Shown here in pieces: positions 58,417 through 64,000 of a stretch of DNA of 64,000 nt. Under the pieces are notes generated by a model that searched no databases, was not told the origin of the DNA, and worked only from the letters and a program-made list of their open reading frames with translations. Every line of letters begins with the position of its first letter. Position 1 is the stretch's first letter. This stretch comes from Apiotrichum sp. Y4204 (lineage: Eukaryota; Basidiomycota; Tremellomycetes; Trichosporonales; Trichosporonaceae), in the NCBI GenBank assembly GCA_025531455.1, contig JAMYHL010000008.1, positions 248,001 through 312,000 on the forward strand, given 5' to 3'. Both the position numbers and the translations under genes were made by a program.

Positions 58417-60081
58417 ATGAACGTCCCTCACAACTACGACCCCTCCTACGCCCCCGAGAAGTCGGAGGATGTCAAGCATGTTGAGGCGTACGACGTCGAG
58501 AAGACGCCCGAGGGCGCCGAGGCCGCCTTCCATCGCCACAACATCGACTACGGCTTCGACCCCACCACGCTCAAGCGCATCATCCGCAAGGTTGACCGCC
58601 GCCTCATCCCTATTCTCTCCGCCATGTACTGTATCTCGCTCATTGACCGTACCAACCTGTCGCTCGCTCGTGCCGCCAACAAGATGGCCATGAACACGAC
58701 TCTCCAGCTCAGCGTCGGCGCGCGTTACTCGATCTGTACCATCATCTTCTTTATTCCTTACATCATCTTTGAGATTCCTGTGAGTTTGCCGCGCTCCACA
58801 ATCGAAAGGGAATTTTAGCTGACATCCCACAGTCGCAGATTGGTCTTCGTAAATTCGGTGCGCGCTGGTGGCTCGGCACCAGTGTCATTCTTTGGGGTAT
58901 TGTCATGCTTTGCACCGGTTTCGTCAAGAACTGGGGCCAGCTCGCCGCCCTCCGTGCCGTCCTCGGTTTCTTCGAGGCGACGCTCTTCCCCGGTGCCGCC
59001 TACCTTGTAAGTAGATAGGACGAAATGGGCGGCCACCACCAAAACTGCGACTAACTCTCTCCAGATCTCGTGCTGGTACCCGCGCAAGGAGATGGCCGTT
59101 CGCAACACGTTCTTCTATGTCATCTCGATCGTCATTTCGGGTCTCTCCGCCACCCTCGCGTACGGCCTCGGCACTCTCCACAACAAGGGCGGTCTTCAGG
59201 GCGTGAGTCTCACCATACCTTCTGTCTGCCACAGACGCTGACCTTCCCAGTGGTCCTGGATCTTCATCATTGAGGGTGCTATCACTATCGCCATCGGTCT
59301 CCTCGGCTACGTCCTGATCACCGACTTCCCCGACAAGGCCAAGTTCCTCAGCGAGGAGGAGCGCGAGATCGTCCAGACCCGCATCGAGCGCGACCGTGGA
59401 GACGCCATCCCCGACCCCATGACCGCGAAGAAGGTCCTCAAGTACGCGGGCGAGCTCCGTCTCTGGATCTACGGCTACATGTTCGGCGCTTCCACCGTCG
59501 GCTCTTACTCGCTCGCCTACTTCCTTCCCCGTATTCTCGGTACCATGGGCTTCACCAACATCCAGGCCCAGCTCCTCGTTGCCCCTCCCTACGTCTGGGC
59601 CGCCATCCCCGCTCTTTCGACTGCCTTCCTCGCTGACAAGGTCCGTGGCTGCCGCTCGGTTGCCGTCATCATCAACGCCCTCTGTGTCATCATTGGCACC
59701 TGCATGTACTCGCAGCTCAAGCCTGCCCAGAAGGCCGCTCGTTACACCGGTGTCTTCCTCGCGCTCGGCGGATGCAACTCGAACGTCCCCCTTGTCATCT
59801 CGTGGGCCCAGACCTCGATCCGTGCCCAGTCCAAGCGTGGCTTCACCTCGGCACTGGTCGTCGCCTGGGGTGGTATCGGCGGTATCATTTCGGGTGTCGC
59901 CTTCATGGAGAAGGAGGCGACTCGGAACTTCCCCACCGGCGTCTTCCTCACCATCGCCATGAACGCCCTCGTCATTGTCCTCGCCATTGGCCTCAACCTC
60001 TGGTACAGGTACCAAAACAAGCGCGCCGACCGCGGCGAGACCATCCTTGAGGGTGACGCCCACTTCCGCTACCAGAGCTAA
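58417..60081 (+). CDS. MFS transporter, allantoate permease (Dal5/Tna1) family
   Basis: Four exons (58417-58779, 58833-59006, 59065-59202, 59251-60081) join to 501 aa. About 60 hydrophilic residues precede the first membrane segment; twelve segments are expected. The family signature is LIDRTNLSLARAA after the first segment (compare the D-R-x-N motif of anion:cation symporters). FGARWWLG, GFFEATLFPGAAYLISCWYP with the conserved GFFEA, and GWSWIFIIEGAITI follow at the usual places. Yeast relatives import allantoate, nicotinate, pantothenate, biotin precursors or small peptides with protons; the substrate cannot be told. The start ATG at 58417 is the first in frame and lies in ACAGGATGAAC. Strong codon bias (GTC, CTC, ATC, AAG) indicates good expression. 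The downstream neighbour is a tRNA gene. Confidence 0.92.
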
Positions 60082-60910
60082 ACGCGTCTTAGGCAGGGTG
60101 GCTCATTCGCTTCTTCATTTTCTTCTATACACTGGGATTAATTTGGGCTGGGTGGGGCAGTGGACAGTGAGTGTGGGTCGTAGCTAGCATTGGTAAAATA
60201 GCATAGGGTGGACAGAGTTGCGAGACTGTTGTGTGGATAGTATCGGGAGTGAGAGGGATGTAGTAGTCACAATTGAATGGATCCTTGCACAATTCCTTCA
60301 AGAAGAGGCACACGATCACTGACTACCTAACGACAGCCGAAGTCCAACACTAGAGCTCCAAAACTCATAAATCTACAACCGCACCGAGACATTCGCAGCA
60401 CTCGGAGGCGCTGCGCCACGCCAAGTCCGTCCACCCTGCTGTCTAACACATGCTGTCAGATTCCGCCCCGCCAAGACAAGGGCCAGAGAACTCCGGCCGC
60501 CGGCCGGCGACCACTTCCGCACATGTGTCCAGTCTGGCGTACCGGTGGCGTCTGACTGCGCTGACTGCGCTGTTGTGTTGATTGTTTCGGCTACGTCCCA
60601 CCGAGGAATCTGTTGCTCTTGATGTTCTCACTGGCATGCTCCGAGTGTTCAAGTGTCAAATATGGCACAGCAGTCGGATTGTGTCGGAACTGGCCTCAGT
60701 CTGTCGCCCTCTGATCATGCCACAGCAACCCAATCGCAACCAGTCTCGACTCACGAATCCCGTGCATGCCAATATCTCTGAACACCGAATATGGAGTCAT
60801 CCGGTCCTCGTCAAAGCGTCTGTGCTTTCGCAGCAACAATGCACGGCGAATAGGATACTTGACGGGACCACGAACGCTCGCCACTGAGTCCCAATTTTTT
60901 CAGCATCCAA
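60082..60910. other. Intergenic
   Basis: 3' region of the MFS transporter, then about 600 bases with nothing recognised before the tRNA-Ile gene. Confidence 0.5.
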
Positions 60911-61003
60911 GGCCGCTTAGCTCAGCTGGTTAGAGCATCGTACTAATACGCAGCAGCGTGTCAGTCCATGCGGAGGTCGGCAGTTCGATCCTGTCAGTGG
61001 TCA
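60911..61003 (+). tRNA. tRNA-Ile(AAU) with intron
   Basis: Folded by hand: acceptor GGCCGCT pairs with AGTGGTC (two G-U pairs), D arm GCTC/GAGC, anticodon stem TCGTA/TGCGG, loop CT-AAT-A, T arm GGCAG-TTCGATC-CTGTC. A 19-nt intron (CGCAGCAGCGTGTCAGTCC) follows position 37; the mature tRNA is 74 nt. Anticodon AAU (inosine after editing) decodes isoleucine. B box: AGTTCGATCC. A five-T Pol III terminator starts four bases after the gene (61007-61011). Confidence 0.88.
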
Positions 61004-61695
61004 ACCTTTTTGCTGCAGCTCTCTTTCGCTCATCCTGCTAGGCAGAAATGATGGATATGTTGCGCGCGTGTGCGTAGCGCTCCAAAACACACAAGGTATG
61101 TATATTTCCGTTGTTCAGAGGCGTATTGTTTGTAGTTCTTCCATTCACATGTCATTGCGTGAGTGCCACGTCGAGGACATTCACAGTACACGGAGATGAA
61201 GTCAATCTCCGCGCCCCGAGGGGATCCAATGTCGGCAGTTTGATCCTGTCAGTGGTCAGCTGCCAGAACTGAACGGTTTTCATGGCATCTGCCCCTACGT
61301 AGAGGAGCGCCAGAAAGCCAATTGCTGGATGGCCAAAGAGCCGCTCGCGCATGGCCCGACGTCACTTCGGGAACTTTGCGAGATGTGGGAACATCAGGCG
61401 GTAATGTTGCGGTTTGAGGCGACGAGTAGCAGATGAACCCCTCGTAGCCTCGTCACTGTGCCAATCCAATCCTAAATTCAGAACCTTGGCGGAAGGAAGG
61501 CAGAGAAGACTGTTGGGCGCGCTGACCAGCACCTAAAGGTGATCAAAAATCACAGACGAGCAAGCCGCATGAACCGTTCAGCTCCTGACGACTATCTTCC
61601 ACTGCGTCAATCTTCCGCAAGCGTTCACATCTTTCGCACGTCTCCTCACCGCCACAACTCGAAAAAGGCAGCCCCGGACACTCTCGGAGCTGCTT
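61004..61695. other. Spacer in the tRNA cluster
   Basis: Contains the tRNA-Ile fragment at 61231-61258; otherwise nothing recognised. Confidence 0.5.
61231..61258 (+). pseudogene. tRNA-Ile 3' fragment (T arm and acceptor strand)
   Basis: 28 bases match the 3' end of the tRNA-Ile gene (60976-61003) with a single change (C to T inside the T loop). The 5' half of the tRNA and its A box are absent, so it cannot be a functional tRNA. The match ends exactly at the tRNA 3' boundary, which fits insertion of a tRNA-derived piece or a decayed duplicate. Confidence 0.75.
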
Positions 61696-61773
61696 AGGTC
61701 ACGACGGGGATCGAACCCGCGATCTCCTGATTACTCATCGTAGTCAGACGCCGTACCATTTGGCCACGCGACC
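61696..61773 (-). tRNA. tRNA-Arg(ACG), copy 1, 6-nt intron
   Basis: Minus strand: acceptor GGTCGCG pairs with CGTGACC, D arm GCC/GGC, anticodon stem TCTGA/TCAGG, loop CT-ACG-A, T arm GCGGG-TTCGATC-CCCGT. A 6-base insert (TGAGTA) sits between positions 37 and 38. The mature 72-nt sequence is identical to copies 2 and 3. Anticodon ACG (ICG) decodes CGU, CGC and CGA arginine codons. The nearest T run is about 20 bases downstream. Confidence 0.88.
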
Positions 61774-62243
61774 CTGATGCACGGACTCATCGGCGCCGCC
61801 CCGCGCGGCTTCGGCATCGGCGGCGGTGGCGGACTTACAGGGGCTGTAGGGCGCGTAGCGTTAATGAGCAAGTCTCCGCGTGAAAGCGGAGGGTGTGCCG
61901 TGTGATGGTAGTGAAAAGTCATTCCGATTTTGTACCTCCAGTTGCGTAGCTCCCATTGCGCCCCATCAAAGTTGGTCCTCGTCGTTCTCTGTGACCCGCA
62001 CCTCCTTCTATTCTCACACTACCAGACTGGACAATGGACGCGCACTTTGTGCTGCGCCCGCGGCGCCATGTCCTTCGCCACGGGAAGGGAAGGCGCACAG
62101 CCGTGAGCCGACTCTGCACATGCCTGTTTCCTTGCGTTCATTGCGACGTCAATCTCTCCATCCCCTCTCCAGCCGCTTCCTCGGTATCCACGCCCCGTCC
62201 AACGCTTCGCGCCGGCCCCGGAAACGGCCCCGCAAGCTCAAAA
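61774..62243. other. Spacer between tRNA-Arg copies 1 and 2
   Basis: GC-rich; no coding sequence recognised. Open frames here run through the tRNA genes and are not real. The spacers 62333-62631 and 62716-62954 are similar and also empty. Confidence 0.5.
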
Positions 62244-62332
62244 AGGTCACGACGGGGATCGAACCCGCGATCTCCTGATAAACGCTCACATGAGAATCGT
62301 AGTCAGACGCCGTACCATTTGGCCACGCGACC
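62244..62332 (-). tRNA. tRNA-Arg(ACG), copy 2, 17-nt intron
   Basis: Same mature sequence as copy 1. The intron after position 37 is 17 nt (TTCTCATGTGAGCGTTT). The discriminator is followed at once by four T, a Pol III stop. Confidence 0.9.
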
Positions 62333-62631
62333 GGTATATCGGGTGAAACCGGCGTCGGGCCGCGTCGGCGGCCTCTGGGGCCTCTGTGGTCTCGGCGTCG
62401 GACTCGGCGTATCCAGGAGCCTGACGACCCCTGAGGTAGGACGAGCGGATACTGTTGCAGATCCTGGTTCGTCAGGCGGCTGCTTTTGATCCCCGAAACG
62501 ACCAGTAAGCTCAAACGAGAACTTCCAGCTTGTCTCCGCGCCTCCGTCATCCTCTAATGTCCGGCGCCCAGACCGATCCGAACGCCGTCCGAGACGCCGC
62601 CTCTCGCCAGCAGGGCGCCACTGGGCGAAAA

Positions 62632-62715
62632 AGGTCACGACGGGGATCGAACCCGCGATCTCCTGATAAACGCTCGAAATCGTAGTCAGACGCCGTACCA
62701 TTTGGCCACGCGACC
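62632..62715 (-). tRNA. tRNA-Arg(ACG), copy 3, 12-nt intron
   Basis: Same mature sequence as copies 1 and 2. The intron is 12 nt (TTTCGAGCGTTT) and shares its last eight bases (GAGCGTTT) with the intron of copy 2, so these two are the closest pair. Four T follow the discriminator. Confidence 0.9.
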
Positions 62716-62954
62716 GGATGAAAGCACTCTCGGGGGGTCCTCCGGCGTCGGCGCGGGCGAAAGGCGATGGGAAGCGGGAATAGACGAAAGAGGAAGGGTG
62801 AGCGAAGATATAAGTGACGGAGGCGGAGAAAAGTCAGTAGATTAGTTGTCAGTTCAGCGATGGGACATGGGATACAGGTACATGGATGCGAGGGGTGATT
62901 GATGTTTGCGGCATCTAATGCGATGTGATGTTTGATGACACGACTTTGGAGCGC

Positions 62955-63384
62955 TTAGAAGTCCTGTCCGTCAGCTAAAGGCTCGTGAATAGCTGGGAGA
63001 AACAATTCCCTGCGGCTTGATCTCCCAGCGCGCCGCAGGACTCACAGTGACGCGCCCGCCGAACTGCCAATCGGCATTGCCGGCGATGAAGGGGTCGCGC
63101 TTCGGCCCGCCGACCTCGCCGGTCTTGGGGTTCGTGTCGCCCTGGAACTCGGGGCTTGCGCCCTTACGGAGATCGGGGTGCTCGAGCTCGGCTGCCGAGA
63201 GCTCCTCGGCGGAGGAGACGGACGGCGCGACTTCGGCGGCCTTGACGAGGCGCTCGAACTCGGCCTGATCCGCGGCGGGGAGGGGTGGCGGTCCCGGGCG
63301 GGAGAAGCTGTCCGACGCGACACGCGCAGAGGTGGCAAGAGTGCGGAGGGGGAAGAAGGCGCGACGGAGGACGGGGACGAGCAT
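62955..63384 (-). CDS. SDH8: Succinate dehydrogenase assembly factor 4 (SDHAF4 / Sdh8), mitochondrial
   Basis: Two exons (63384-63046, 62963-62955) give 115 aa. The N-terminus (MLVPVLRRAFFPLRTLATSA) is a mitochondrial presequence. The conserved C-terminal DUF1674 motif is present: NPKTGEVGGPKRDP, then GNADWQFGGRVTDF. The final Asp-Phe and stop come from a second coding exon of only nine bases (GAC TTC TAA) after an 82-nt intron; without the intron the frame would run on to an unrelated tail. SDHAF4 binds the flavinylated SdhA subunit in the matrix and protects it from oxidation during assembly of complex II. Confidence 0.92.
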
Positions 63385-63803
63385 TGTGAGAACTTGATGA
63401 GTGATGTGGTGGTGGGAACGTTGCTTGAAGCTTGAAGCGAGTTGGATGGTCTTGGGTGGCGAAAGGATGACCGGACTCTAGCGGGGCAGGTGATAAGAAT
63501 GGAAAGAAATAACGTGTACTTTGTTCGACAATTCGGCGTCCCGGAAGTGAAGTCACCGGATGTCCGGGCTCGTCCGACCGAGTAATCAGCGGGGATCGAC
63601 TAGAATGGAAAATGCCGCACATTGCAGCCTGGGTGGAATGGATGACGCGAGGAGATCAAGTCGAGGAGATGGTAATGTGTAAGCAACCTTGACATCCTCC
63701 GTCTTGCCTTGTTATCACCCAACAACGAGCAGAGACAGCACAAGACGCAAAAGACGGCATCGCAGCGACAGACAGCAATCACTCAACTTAGAGCTTTGAC
63801 ACG
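63385..63803. other. Divergent promoter between SDHAF4 and CCS1
   Basis: No gene recognised. Both flanking genes start here and serve mitochondrial/redox metallobiology, so shared control is possible. Confidence 0.45.
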
Positions 63804-64000
63804 ATGGGGCTCGCATCGCATGCTTTCAAGGTTCGTTGGCCAGTTGAAGGCCTCTCCAGTGCAAAACTGACAGACGACAGACGGAGTTCGCGGTCGACAT
63901 GACCTGCCAGAGTGTAAGTGGCTCACAACCAGTGGCGAACGGCGAGTACTCACCCCAGTGTGTCGGCGCGGTGAAGAACGCGCTGAAGGACATTGACGGT
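63804..64000 (+). CDS. CCS1: Copper chaperone for superoxide dismutase, 5' part (continues past the window)
   Basis: Three exons are visible (63804-63830, 63881-63913, 63959 to the window end). They read MGLASHAFK, then TEFAVDMTCQS, then CVGAVKNALKDIDG. This is the start of an HMA/Atx1-like domain with the copper motif M-T-C-x-x-C (MTCQSC), followed by the conserved CVGAVKNAL helix. The arrangement and spacing match domain I of Ccs1/Lys7, which delivers copper to SOD1 in cytosol and mitochondrial intermembrane space. A free-standing Atx1 is the alternative; the sequence FAVDMTCQSCV is closer to CCS. The first donor is GTTCGT, an uncommon variant. The ATG lies in CACGATGGG. Confidence 0.8.

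Noticed and set aside
1..64000. CRISPR arrays, integrated viruses, intact transposons
   Set aside because: No repeat-spacer pattern, no reverse transcriptase, integrase or transposase motif, and no long terminal repeats were seen.

Overview
The window is a fungal nuclear segment, most likely from a basidiomycete yeast of the Tremellomycetes (Trichosporonales-like). The basis is: GC-rich genes, very short spliceosomal introns (many 31-55 nt) with GT-AG ends and a CTGAC/CTAAC branch site close to the acceptor, intron-containing tRNA genes, and typical fungal proteins with mitochondrial presequences. The species is an inference; no rRNA or marker gene is present.

Layout. 1-5.4 kb: the 5' tip of an unidentified minus-strand gene, a seven-intron short-chain dehydrogenase (YMR226C type), a tRNA-Gln(CUG) with an intron, a mitochondrial 3-hydroxyacyl-CoA dehydrogenase, and a 2-oxoglutarate/Fe(II) oxygenase. 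A 178-bp exact inverted copy of the dehydrogenase 3' exons lies between the two convergent dehydrogenase genes. 5.5-11.5 kb: three orphan proteins and a secreted Cys-rich protein with a Thr/Pro stalk and a Lys/His tail. 11.5-18.1 kb: an amino-acid permease (AAAP family) and an orphan. 18-34 kb: gene-poor DNA alternating with low-complexity orphan proteins, several ending in short coiled coils. 34.1-38.2 kb: a divergent class V-like myosin. 40-48.8 kb: two long Ser/Pro/His-rich orphans. 49.7-53 kb: a FRM2/HBN1-type nitroreductase convergent with a mitochondrial succinyl-CoA-synthetase-like protein in which beta and alpha parts are fused and the ATP-grasp domain is largely missing. 53-58.4 kb: a 5.4-kb stretch with no recognised gene. 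58.4-60.1 kb: an allantoate-permease-family (Dal5/Tna1-like) MFS transporter. 60.9-62.7 kb: a tRNA cluster (Ile(AAU), a tRNA-Ile 3'-end fragment, and three Arg(ACG) genes with identical mature parts but different introns). 62.9-64 kb: the SDH assembly factor SDHAF4/Sdh8 and the 5' end of the copper chaperone for SOD1 (CCS1).

Recognised genes are mostly housekeeping: mitochondrial metabolism (HADH, SCS-like, SDHAF4), redox (SDR, nitroreductase, CCS), transport and actin motor function. Roughly half of the protein genes are unrecognised, disordered, Ser/Thr/Pro-rich proteins. No integrated virus, CRISPR array or intact transposon was seen. The most unusual items are the 178-bp inverted copy, the ATP-grasp-less fused SCS-like enzyme, the tRNA-Arg triplet with variable introns, and the divergent myosin. 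Exon boundaries were worked out by hand from splice signals and reading phase; coordinates of recognised genes close in frame.
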